Notes under the pieces: generated by a model
The model's input: the letters and a program-made list of their open reading frames with translations, nothing else
What the model was told of the DNA's origin: nothing
Databases searched by the model: none
Position numbers and translations under genes: made by a program
DNA from: an uncultured Odoribacter sp.
GTDB taxonomy: Bacteria; Bacteroidota; Bacteroidia; Bacteroidales; Marinifilaceae
NCBI GenBank assembly: GCA_905193145.1
Contig: CAJJNP010000078.1
Location: 1 to 13,689 of the forward strand
Reading direction: 5' to 3'
DNA length: 13,689 bases
Part shown: piece after piece, positions 1 through 8,300 of the stretch
Layout of the letters: each line of letters begins with the position of its first letter
Position numbering within the stretch: the stretch's first letter is position 1

Positions 1-53
1 AGAGCGCTTGCATGGCATGCAAGAGGTCGTCGGTTCGACCCCGATACTCTCCA
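1..53 (+). tRNA. tRNA-Ala (anticodon GGC), 3' portion, cut by the window edge
   Basis: The 3' part of a tRNA is visible from the end of the D-stem onward. The anticodon stem is CTTGC (7-11) paired with GCAAG (19-23), with the seven-base loop ATGGCAT (12-18) and anticodon GGC at 14-16, which reads the alanine codon GCC. The variable loop is AGGTC (24-28). The T-arm is GTCGG/TTCGACC/CCGAT (29-45). The 3' acceptor strand is ACTCTCC (46-52), with discriminator A at 53. The A32-U38 loop pair (positions 12 and 18 here) is a known feature of bacterial tRNA-Ala(GGC). The bases after the discriminator are CTT, so CCA is not encoded and must be added enzymatically. The 5' acceptor strand and most of the D-arm lie outside the window. 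Confidence 0.95.
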
Positions 54-64
54 CTTGATGTTCT

Positions 65-143
65 TAAAGTTTGTAAAGTTCATAAAGTTTATGGCTTGGA
101 GTGTGTCCGAAACGGAAACTTTCCATTAACTTTATGGACTTTA
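65..143. repeat. 9-bp tandem repeat inside a 21-bp inverted repeat; possible tRNA transcript terminator
   Basis: Three copies of a 9-bp unit, TAAAGTTNN, run head to tail at 65-91. The segment 74-94 (TAAAGTTCATAAAGTT, then tATGG) is complementary to 123-143, with one G:T wobble (80/137) and one mismatch (90/127). This gives a long hairpin with a 28-base loop. The loop holds a smaller TCCG-AAA-CGGA hairpin at 106-116. The right arm is followed by TTCTTTT (144-150). The structure lies between the tRNA gene and the next reading frame, so it could end tRNA transcription. The long loop and the internal tandem repeat are unusual for an ordinary intrinsic terminator. The repeat is directly visible; the function is inferred. 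Confidence 0.6.
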
Positions 144-165
144 TTCTTTTAATGAGAGTAGCACA

Positions 166-1227
166 ATGGCAGAATCAGAGAAACAACTGACAAAGAAAAT
201 AAGTCCCTATAAGATCGTATATCCGGTCATGATAGGGTTGGCTGTAGTATCGTATATGCTTTATAAAGAGTTTGATATAACTGCTTTTCAGCAAATTACG
301 TTTACTTGGCATTCTGTGTGGTGGCTAATGGTGGCTGTGATGTGTATGTTTGTGAGGGATTTGGGATATGTGGTGAGGATTAGGATCTTGTCGGATGGAA
401 GGTTGAGTTGGATAAGTGCAATACGCATAATTTTTTTATGGGAATTTACCTCTGCGGTTACTCCTTCTGCTATTGGAGGAACCAGCTTGGCCATTTTGTT
501 TGTGAATAAAGAAGGGATTAAAGTAGGGCGGAGTTCTGCAATGGTGATGGCTACCTCGTTTTTGGATGAATTGTATTTTATATTGATGTTTCCACTGATA
601 TTGTTGTGTGTCAGTCAAAGTGAATTGTGGGATATGCCGGGAGTGAGTGAAGGGGTGACAACGGGATTAGTGTGGTTTGCGGTAGGGGGATATTCTATCA
701 AGTTGGTTTATTTGATAGTATTGAGTTACGGACTTTTTAGGAATCCCCGGGGATTGAAATTTTTGTTGATGAAATGTTTTCATTGGCGTATTTTGCGTAA
801 GTGGAGGCATAGTGCTAACGAGGTTGGTTCTGATATAGTGAGAAATTCATATGAATTGCGTCATAAACCATTTAGCTTTTGGTTAAAGACTTTTGGCGCG
901 ACCTTTTTTTCGTGGACGGCTCGTTATTGGGTCGTAAATGCGCTCTTGATGGCATTTTGGGCAGGAAAATATGGGTGGGGAGAACATTTCCTGATTTTTG
1001 CTCGGCAATTGGTGATGTGGATTATGATGTTGGTGAGTCCTACTCCGGGAGGAAGTGGATTTGCCGAATTTGTGTTCAAAGAGTATTTGGGAGAGTTTTT
1101 GCCAGGCGCAGGTTTGGCAATTGCTATGGCGATTCTATGGCGATTGATTACTTATTATCCATACCTGTTTGCTGGGGTGTTTATAGTGCCGAAATGGGTG
1201 GCAAAGCATTTTAGTTCAAATAAATAA
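166..1227 (+). CDS. LPG-synthase-TM / UPF0104-like polytopic membrane protein (flippase-like)
   Basis: This 353-residue protein is almost entirely hydrophobic segments separated by short basic loops, with roughly seven or eight predicted membrane helices beginning near residue 16. Two motifs place it in the lysylphosphatidylglycerol synthase transmembrane / UPF0104 family (PF03706): a TPSAIGG-containing segment near residues 96-118 and a SPTPGGSGFAE segment at about 291-301. In this family the membrane domain of MprF flips aminoacylated lipids. Stand-alone homologues such as this one lack the soluble aminoacyl-transferase domain, and their substrates are mostly unknown. It probably acts in the inner membrane on a lipid or polyisoprenoid-linked substrate, but this is inference. 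The start ATG at 166 follows the repeat region, and no strong Shine-Dalgarno is seen. The following gene begins 13 bases after the stop, so the two are probably cotranscribed. Length is normal for the stand-alone family. Confidence 0.85.
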   Translation: MAESEKQLTKKISPYKIVYPVMIGLAVVSYMLYKEFDITAFQQITFTWHSVWWLMVAVMCMFVRDLGYVVRIRILSDGRLSWISAIRIIFLWEFTSAVTPSAIGGTSLAILFVNKEGIKVGRSSAMVMATSFLDELYFILMFPLILLCVSQSELWDMPGVSEGVTTGLVWFAVGGYSIKLVYLIVLSYGLFRNPRGLKFLLMKCFHWRILRKWRHSANEVGSDIVRNSYELRHKPFSFWLKTFGATFFSWTARYWVVNALLMAFWAGKYGWGEHFLIFARQLVMWIMMLVSPTPGGSGFAEFVFKEYLGEFLPGAGLAIAMAILWRLITYYPYLFAGVFIVPKWVAKHFSSNK

Positions 1228-1240
1228 TATAATACGAACC

Positions 1241-1561
1241 ATGTTTTTATTCAAACAACCGGAATATAAGAGGTTTAATATAAAACCTCGGTATTGGGAT
1301 CCTGAAAAGGAGGCTCGCGAGGAGCGGGTGAAGCGTGCAAGGGCAGAACTCGGTCTGAAGGATGAAGGCGAGGAAGATGTATATGTTCCTAATGTTAGGG
1401 GGCAGTTTAGAAGCGAGTATGAGAAACGTAAGGCGATGCGGACAAATGCCGGTTCGGCTCGGACGATACGTCTTTTTATGATTCTGGTGATATTGTTTCT
1501 CGGAGCATTTTATGTGTTTGTAAAAAATCCGGAAGGTTTACTAAAGCTGTTTGGCTTATAG
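1241..1561 (+). CDS. small hypothetical protein with one C-terminal membrane helix, upstream of mutL
   Basis: This 106-residue protein has a highly charged N-terminal three quarters. A Lys/Arg/Glu-rich stretch at about residues 22-45 is likely helical, followed by a basic segment (56-78) and a single hydrophobic helix at about 77-95. A short tail, KNPEGLLKLFGL, follows. The topology suggests a cytoplasmic N-terminus anchored by a C-terminal helix, since positive charges lie just before the helix. There is no signal peptide and no recognised domain. The ATG at 1241 is 13 bases after the preceding stop, and the mutL start follows 24 bases after its own stop, so it sits inside an operon-like run. 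My recollection is that small proteins of this kind occur next to mutL in other Bacteroidales, but I cannot verify that here. Function is unknown. Confidence 0.8.
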   Translation: MFLFKQPEYKRFNIKPRYWDPEKEAREERVKRARAELGLKDEGEEDVYVPNVRGQFRSEYEKRKAMRTNAGSARTIRLFMILVILFLGAFYVFVKNPEGLLKLFGL

Positions 1562-1585
1562 TAATTGGAATATATTTTTTTGCTT

Positions 1586-3439
1586 ATGGATATTATTCAT
1601 TTGTTGCCTGATTCTGTGGCAAATCAGATTGCTGCCGGTGAAGTGGTGCAGCGACCGGCCTCGGTGGTGAAAGAGTTGGTGGAAAATGCTATTGATGCAG
1701 GAGCAAAACATATACAGGTGGTACTGAAAAATGTGGGGAAGGCTGTGATACAAGTTATTGACGATGGTAAAGGTATGTCGCCAATGGATGCTCGTATGGC
1801 TTTTGAACGCCATGCAACATCTAAAATAGCGTCTGCTCAGGATTTGTTCAGTATTCGAACGTTGGGCTTTCGGGGCGAAGCTTTGCCCTCTATCGCTTCT
1901 GTGGCAGAAGTGGAATTAAAAACTCGTAGAGAGGAAGAGGAGTTGGGTTCTTCGATTTTTATTGCAGCTTCGGAATTAAAGAATCAAGAGGCAGTGAGTA
2001 CGGCAAAAGGTACTAATATATCAGTGAAGAATCTTTTTTATAATATTCCTGCCAGACGGAAGTTTTTAAAGTCGGATTCTACTGAATTACGAAATGTTAC
2101 CAATGAATTTCTGCGGGTAGCTTTGACAAATCCGGGAATCGCTTTTTCGTTGAGTAATAATGGGACTGTTTTATATGATTTGCCGGTGTCGGGGTTAAGG
2201 CAGAGGATTGTGAATATATTTGGGAAGACAATAAATTCTCGGCTGATAACGGTGAAATGCGATACTAGCTTGGTGAAAATCGAAGGTTTTGTATGTAGCC
2301 CGGAGCAGGCGCGCAAAACCTATGGCGAGCAGTATTTTTTTGTAAATAACCGCTTTATGAAGCATTCGTTTTTCCACAAAGCGGTTATGGAAGCATATTC
2401 GGGTTTGTTGGGTGCAGACAATATCCCGTCTTATTTCTTATATTTTACTGTTGATCCTTCAATGGTGGATGTAAATATTCATCCGACAAAGACAGAGATT
2501 AAATTTCAGAATGAATCGGATTTTTTCCAGATATTGATGGCGTGTATTAAAGAGGCTTTAGGAAAGTTTAATATTATGCCTCCGCTGGATTTTGATACAG
2601 AGGGAAGTTTAGATTATGTGGAACCGATTGCAACTAATGAAACTCCGTTTGTTCCTCGAATTACCTATAATCCGGGGTATAACCCTTTTAATTATGGTTC
2701 GGGAAGTTTGAGTCCGGCGGATTCAAATTTTGAACAAACATCTTCTTGGGGAGGAACTCACAGAAAGGATAAGGTTCCTGCTAATTGGGATATTTTGTTC
2801 GATGGATTGAAAGAAGCAGAGGAACCGGTGCAGACAACAATTCCGAGTATGGATGAACAGCCTCCTGTGGTGCCTGCTACGAATTGCTATTTCCAAATGA
2901 AAGGTAGGTATATTGTAACTCCTGTGCAGAGTGGGTTGATGTTGATTGATCAGAAGCGTGCGCATGAGCGGGTGTTGTTTGATAAGTATATGGAAACATT
3001 GACTGCTCATAGGGTTGCAGGACAGAAATGTTTGTTTCCAGAGGTATTGGAGTTGTCTGCCTCGGATTTTATTTTGATAGGTGATTTATTGCCTGATTTA
3101 GAGTTTTTAGGATTTGAATTGACAGTGTTTGGTAAGAACTGCTACGCTATTCAAGCAACACCTCCTGATTTGTCATACAACCATGCTAAGGAAGTGTTAC
3201 TGGAATTGATAGAGCATTATAAAAATACAGAAGGCAGTATTCGTGACAAAATGCAGGAACGTATTGTATTGGCTTTGGCAAAGGCTGCAGCAATGTCTTA
3301 TAATACTTCATTGACTTGCGAGGAGATGGTGGGAATTGTTGAACAATTATTTGCTTGTAAGCATCATCATTTTACGGCGGATGGTAAAATTATTGTTCAT
3401 ATATTGAAATACGAGGATGTTAATAGTTGGTTTAAATAA
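1586..3439 (+). CDS. mutL: DNA mismatch repair protein MutL
   Basis: MutL couples mismatch recognition by MutS to downstream strand processing in the cytoplasm. The N-terminal GHKL ATPase is well preserved: ELVENAIDAGA at 30-40 with catalytic Glu30 and Mg-binding Asn34, DDGKGM at 59-64, ATSK at 77-80 and LGFRGEALPSIASV at 93-106. The NIPARRKFLKS segment (153-163) also matches the family. A low-complexity linker spans about 340-430. The C-terminal dimerization domain begins near residue 430 and contains DQKRAHERVLFD at 455-466, a degenerate form of the DQHA(X)2E(X)4E endonuclease motif. The usual CPHGRP motif is replaced by CKHHHF (591-596). I chose the ATG at 1586, giving 617 residues, because the family starts with a short leader before HLLP. 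An upstream in-frame TTG at 1565 would add only hydrophobic, non-conserved residues. The next gene begins 6 bases after the stop. Confidence 0.97.
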   Translation: MDIIHLLPDSVANQIAAGEVVQRPASVVKELVENAIDAGAKHIQVVLKNVGKAVIQVIDDGKGMSPMDARMAFERHATSKIASAQDLFSIRTLGFRGEALPSIASVAEVELKTRREEEELGSSIFIAASELKNQEAVSTAKGTNISVKNLFYNIPARRKFLKSDSTELRNVTNEFLRVALTNPGIAFSLSNNGTVLYDLPVSGLRQRIVNIFGKTINSRLITVKCDTSLVKIEGFVCSPEQARKTYGEQYFFVNNRFMKHSFFHKAVMEAYSGLLGADNIPSYFLYFTVDPSMVDVNIHPTKTEIKFQNESDFFQILMACIKEALGKFNIMPPLDFDTEGSLDYVEPIATNETPFVPRITYNPGYNPFNYGSGSLSPADSNFEQTSSWGGTHRKDKVPANWDILFDGLKEAEEPVQTTIPSMDEQPPVVPATNCYFQMKGRYIVTPVQSGLMLIDQKRAHERVLFDKYMETLTAHRVAGQKCLFPEVLELSASDFILIGDLLPDLEFLGFELTVFGKNCYAIQATPPDLSYNHAKEVLLELIEHYKNTEGSIRDKMQERIVLALAKAAAMSYNTSLTCEEMVGIVEQLFACKHHHFTADGKIIVHILKYEDVNSWFK

Positions 3440-3445
3440 ATAAGA

Positions 3446-4042
3446 ATGCGAGTTGATGATAATAACAAGGATAATCAATTTTTGGATGCAAATATTTTGT
3501 CTGCATTGAGAGATGATATTGATATTGGTGGAAAGTTATTGTTTCAACGTTATTATAAGCCATTATTGTTTTTTTCAGAAACTTATTTTGAAGGAAATAA
3601 TTTTTCGGAAGATATAGTTCAAGAAGTGTTCTATCGTTTTATAAAAGACAAAATGTATAAGAAAGTAACAGCTTTTACTTTATCTTCTTATTTGTTTCAA
3701 TGTGTAAAGAACGCATGTCTAAATAAAGTTCGGGATCAAAAAAAATTTACTACAGCTGATGAATTAAAATTTGATGTGGTAGAGGAGGAGGTATATAGTA
3801 TTTCTCCTGAATTGTTGGCATCTATTTATGCAGCGATAAATGCTTTGCCTGAAAAAACCAGATTAGTTGTTACATCAGTAATTGTACAAAATAAAAAATA
3901 TAAAGAAGCAGCTGATGAATTGGGAGTGTCTGTTAATACAGTTAAGCGTTTGTTGTCAAATGGATTGAAACAACTGCGGAAGCAATTTTCTGATGCATTG
4001 GTTATGTTTTTCTTTCTGAGGGGCGAAAAATGTATTTTATAA
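3446..4042 (+). CDS. ECF-type RNA polymerase sigma-70 factor (Bacteroidetes FecI-like group)
   Basis: This 198-residue protein has the two-domain architecture of extracytoplasmic-function sigma factors. Region 2 spans about 33-100 and contains YYKPLLFFSETY and the SEDIVQEVFYRFI segment that contacts core polymerase and the -10 element. Region 4 spans about 124-180 and contains the INALPEKTRLV segment, then the helix-turn-helix YKEAADELGVSVNTVKRLL that reads the -35 element. There is no sigma region 3 and no signal peptide. It lies directly before a FecR-type gene and a SusC gene with an STN domain, the classic arrangement for a transport-coupled sigma factor. Its expected targets are the SusCD genes downstream. 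The ATG lies 6 bases after mutL, so mutL read-through could supply basal expression. Base composition is markedly A/T-richer than in the preceding genes. No promoter was convincingly located. Confidence 0.95.
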   Translation: MRVDDNNKDNQFLDANILSALRDDIDIGGKLLFQRYYKPLLFFSETYFEGNNFSEDIVQEVFYRFIKDKMYKKVTAFTLSSYLFQCVKNACLNKVRDQKKFTTADELKFDVVEEEVYSISPELLASIYAAINALPEKTRLVVTSVIVQNKKYKEAADELGVSVNTVKRLLSNGLKQLRKQFSDALVMFFFLRGEKCIL

Positions 4043-4120
4043 AAAATAATTCTTATTGATTCACCCATTTGTGATTGTCTGTGTTATACTGAAACAATTG
4101 AGTTAATTTGATTGATTTTT

Positions 4121-5281
4121 ATGTATTTAAACACGGAAGAAGAATATATTTTTGATTATTTATCAGGAAATTTGTCTGTTACAGATGAAAAAATGTTTTC
4201 CAGCTGGTTAGATGAATCAGAATCTCGTAGATTTTTATTCAAGCAATGCTGCAAAGAGTATTATAGGCTTCGTTGGAGTAATAAGTGGAATGAAGTATCT
4301 GTTGATAATTCCTTTTTACGTGTGCAGAAGCGTTTGAAACGAGAAAGAAGAATCAGAATACTTAAATATGCTGCGTTTGTTACTATGTTATTGACAATCG
4401 CAGGAGGAATGGTTTTGCTAAAGGAACCTGCTGAGGATTCTGATGTTGTGTTACTTGCTGATAAAATTCCTAGTATTGATGTTAATAAGCCGATATTGAC
4501 TCTTAGTACTGGGGAACAAATAATTTTATCGTCTGATGTATTGGATCAACAGTCTTTGTTAGGTGTTGATGTTTCTCTCATTGATTCTAATTCGTTAAAA
4601 TATAATGTAAAAGAACGAGTGGAAAAGCAATCAGTGTCTTATAATAAACTGACAATACCAAGGGGGAGTGATTTTTATTTAACACTATCTGATGGAAGTC
4701 GGGTATGGTTGAATGCTGCTAGTGAATTAAAGTATCCAGAAGTATTTTGTAATGGAGAGCGTAAAGTTTATCTTTCTGGAGAGGCATATTTTGAGGTTGC
4801 ACAAGATTCTGCAGCTCCCTTTATTGTGTGTGTGGCTAATATGGAGTTGGAAGTAGTGGGGACAAGCTTTAATGTAAAAGCTTATGAGGATGAAAATTTG
4901 ATAACGACAACATTAATGACAGGAAAAATCGTGCAATACTATCCTGACATAAATAAAAAGATCGTTTTAGAGCCTTCGAAACAGTCGGTGTATAATAGAA
5001 AGTTAGGGACATTGGCAACTCAAGTTGTGGATATTCAAGATGTAATAGCTTGGAAGGAGGCTAGGATTGTAATAAGAAACCAACGTTTAGATGATATTTT
5101 ACGGGGGTTGTCCCGATGGTATGATTTTGAGGTTGTTTATGAAAATCCAGAATTAAAGGATGTTAGATTTCATTTGCATTCAAAACGTTTTGATAATATT
5201 CAAATGATTTTGGATGTGTTGCAAGCTACAAATGGAATTCATGTTAGATATCAAGGGAATAGAATATATATAAGTAAGTAA
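4121..5281 (+). CDS. FecR-family anti-sigma factor
   Basis: This inner-membrane protein is expected to bind the adjacent ECF sigma factor on its cytoplasmic side and the STN domain of the SusC transporter on its periplasmic side. The cytoplasmic N-terminus (1-80) begins with the family-type segment EEEYIFDYLSGNLSVTDEK and ends in a strongly basic run (RVQKRLKRERRIR). A single membrane helix follows at about 82-100. The FecR domain spans about 176-272, with IPRGSDFYLTLSDGSRVWLNA, the SGEAYFEVA segment and VVGTSFNVKAY. The DUF4974-type C-terminal domain spans about 316-384 (IRNQRLDDILRGLSRWYDFEV onward). At 386 residues it is full length. I chose the ATG at 4121; an in-frame TTG three codons upstream is possible but unnecessary. 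A 78-base gap separates it from the sigma gene, and 35 bases separate it from the SusC gene. No key element is missing. Confidence 0.95.
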   Translation: MYLNTEEEYIFDYLSGNLSVTDEKMFSSWLDESESRRFLFKQCCKEYYRLRWSNKWNEVSVDNSFLRVQKRLKRERRIRILKYAAFVTMLLTIAGGMVLLKEPAEDSDVVLLADKIPSIDVNKPILTLSTGEQIILSSDVLDQQSLLGVDVSLIDSNSLKYNVKERVEKQSVSYNKLTIPRGSDFYLTLSDGSRVWLNAASELKYPEVFCNGERKVYLSGEAYFEVAQDSAAPFIVCVANMELEVVGTSFNVKAYEDENLITTTLMTGKIVQYYPDINKKIVLEPSKQSVYNRKLGTLATQVVDIQDVIAWKEARIVIRNQRLDDILRGLSRWYDFEVVYENPELKDVRFHLHSKRFDNIQMILDVLQATNGIHVRYQGNRIYISK

Positions 5282-5316
5282 AATACTGCTTAAATTAACC
5301 AAAGTAAAATCAAATT

Positions 5317-8300
5317 ATGCAAAGTAAAAGAAGAGCGAAACCCATTTTGCAAAGAATGAGACTTCTTGCAATGATGGTGTTGATTAGTATTTGCACTTGC
5401 CAGGCAAGTGTAAATGGACAAAGTAATCGGGTCAGTTTGAATGTAAAAAATCTTCCTTTTAGTGTATTGTTGCAGCAAATCGAAGAGCAAAGTGGTTACA
5501 TGTTTGTGTATAAATCAAGTGATATTGAAGCCTTAGGGAAGGTCTCTGTTGTTGAAACGCAGATAGAAGTAGGACAATTGTTGGATAAATACCTGGCAAA
5601 TACAAATTTAACTTATGATTTGAATGATAATTTGATTGTCATAAAAAAAATAGAACAAGAAGTTGTAGAACGTCATGTAGAGGGGAAAGTTGTAGATTCA
5701 AAGGGAAATCCACTGCCTGGAGTAACTGTGTTGATAAAAGGTACAACAATGGGTGTTATTACAGATGTAGATGGAAATTATAAATTGCAATTGCCCGATA
5801 ATAAGGATATTATTTTGGAGTTTTCATTTGTTGGAATGGAGACTCAAAATGTAGTTTATGCCGGTCAAAAAAAGATAGATGTTACCTTACAAGAAAGTGT
5901 TATTGAAATTGATGAGGTTGTTGTTACAGGTTATCAGGTTGTTGATCGGCGTAAATCAACGTCTGCAGTAACGTCAGTACGAGCTGATGATATTATGATA
6001 CCATCCGTTACATCTATTGATAAAATGCTTGAAGGACGAGTTCCTGATATGATGTTAATGACGAATTCGGGGGAAGTAGGTGTTGTCCCGAAAATTCGTA
6101 TTCGTGGTACGTCTACTTTGATTGGTAATCGTGAACCATTGTGGGTGGTTGATGGCATCGTAGTACAAGATCCTGTGAATATTGAGCCTGAAACATTGAA
6201 TGATCCGGATTATATAAATCGTATCGGTAATGCAATTGCAGGTTTGAATCCACAAGATATTGAGCGTTTAGATATTTTGAAGGATGCTGCAGCAACAGCT
6301 ATTTATGGAACGAAAGCAGCAAATGGTGTAATAGTTATTACGACCAAAAAAGGGCGTATTGGGCGTCCGGTTGTACGTTATAATATGACAACTACTTTTC
6401 GTCAACGTCCACGTTATACAGATGGGAAAATTGATTTGATGAACTCTAAGGAGAGAATTCAATTTTCAAAGGAATTGTTTGATTCTCACTATGTCTATCC
6501 GGATTATGTAAATTTAGTTGGCTTTGAGAAATTGACTTATGACCTTTACAAAGGGGTTATAACTCCTGCTCAGTTTGATACAGAAGTTGCACGTATAGAA
6601 ACAATGAATACCGATTGGTTTGATTTGTTGACAAAGGATTCATGGTCACATCAGCATACTTTAAGTGTGTCGGGTGGTTCACAGGATGCACGTTATTATG
6701 CTTCTATTGGATATACAAGAGATAATGATGTTATCCAAGGAGATCATAATGAAAGGTATACTGCAGCTTTAAATCTTGATGTTAATATGACCAAGTGGCT
6801 GACTGCTTCGTTTAGTATGAATGGTAATGTTTCTCAAAGAGACTATTATCCTCAAAGTCTTTCTCCTATAGATTATGCCTATAAAACCAGTCGTGCTATT
6901 CCTGCTTTTACGAATGAAGGAGAGTATGAATATTATATGAAAAAGGTTGATGGTAGTAATACCGAAGAATATAAATATAATATTTTAAATGAATTGAAAA
7001 ACAGTTCGTATACACAAGATGGTTCTGGCTTGACTGTTAATGCTAATTTGCAGTTTAAATTTACAGAATGGTTGAATGCTAATGCAATAGTTTCTTATTC
7101 AACCTCCAATACAGTACAAGAAGAATATTGGGGTGAAAAGACTTGGTATGCTAGTAGTCTCAGAGGTACAGATCAAGGTGTTGCAGCACAGGTTGGAACA
7201 AATAGCAAGAGCGAAATGCCTTTTGGTGGAGAATTAAAGAGAAATGATACAAGAAATAATTCATATACAGTTCGTTTGCAATTGAATGCTAATCGATATT
7301 TAGGGGTTGATCAACAACATAATATTTTTGCAAGTGCCGGTTATGAAATGAGTTCGACCAAATATAAAGGTTATCAAAATACGAGTAGGGGTTATTATCC
7401 GGACAGAGGTATGGATTTTGTAAAAAATATAAATTTAGATGACTATCCTGCTTATAAGACTTGGTTGGCTTCTAATACTCCGTTGTTAACCAGTGATTTG
7501 ACGAATATGGTCTCTGGATATATTTCTGCTTCTTATAGTTATAAGGGATGGTTTACTTTGAATGGAAATGCTCGTATAGATGGAAGTAATCGTTTCGGAG
7601 ATCAAAGTAATAATCGTTTTTTGCCTATTTGGTCTGCGTCTGGGTCTTGGAATATTTCAGAAATTAATTGGTTGAAAAAAGATTGGATTGATTTTATTAC
7701 GTTGAAAACCTCATTTGGGTATCAAGGTAATATGCTAAGTGACCAATCACCTGTCATGATTATAGAAAAACATCCGACAGACGGATATTTTAATGAGATG
7801 ACCGCAACACTGAAAGTGAACGCAAATCCTGATTTAAAATGGGAAAAAACGAGTTCATACAATCTTGGTCTTGATTTTTCACTTTTTCAGCGTAAGTTAA
7901 TGATGGAAGTATCTTATAATTACAAGCATACTAAAAATGCCTTTATGGCAAAAGATATTTCTTCTATTAATGGAATTGATGGAAATTCTTATATAGTAAA
8001 CAGGGGAGATGTAGATAATAGTGGTTATAGTATTGCAGCGACAGTTTCGCCGATAAATACAAATGATATTAGATGGACATTGTCTACCTCTTTCAGTCGA
8101 ACAATCAATAAGATAAAGAATAATCCTGCTGCGGATCAATATGAGTTGAAGGATTTCTTGAATGGGACTGTTTTGGTTGGAGGTAAATCTGTCGGTACAT
8201 TTTATTCTTATAAATTCATAGGTCTGAGTCCAGTGGATGGTGGTCCTTTGTTTGATGATATGGAAGAAGAGAAAGATAAGTTGAGGGGACAAAGTAAGTT

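Noticed and set aside
879..1214. 111-codon plus-strand frame overlapping the first membrane protein gene
   Set aside because: It lies out of frame inside a gene with clear family motifs and shows no conserved features of its own.
1565..1585. TTG start giving MutL seven extra residues
   Set aside because: The added residues are hydrophobic and not part of the conserved MutL N-terminus; the ATG at 1586 gives the expected short leader before HLLP.
1..3445. tRNA-anchored genomic island with attachment sites
   Set aside because: No duplicate of the tRNA 3' end and no integrase gene are visible in the window; the composition shift occurs at mutL, not at the tRNA.
4060..4080. Hairpin TCAC-CCATTT-GTGA between the sigma and FecR genes
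   Set aside because: Only four base pairs with no T run; too weak for a terminator or a regulatory structure.
4112..4120. TTG start for the FecR gene three codons upstream
   Set aside because: The ATG at 4121 gives a normal FecR N-terminus, and nothing favours the TTG.
4043..4120. Bacteroides-type promoter (TTTG at 4068, TTAATTTG at 4103) before FecR
   Set aside because: The -7-like element deviates from TANNTTTG and the spacing between the two elements is about 31 bases, well above the usual value near 19-20.
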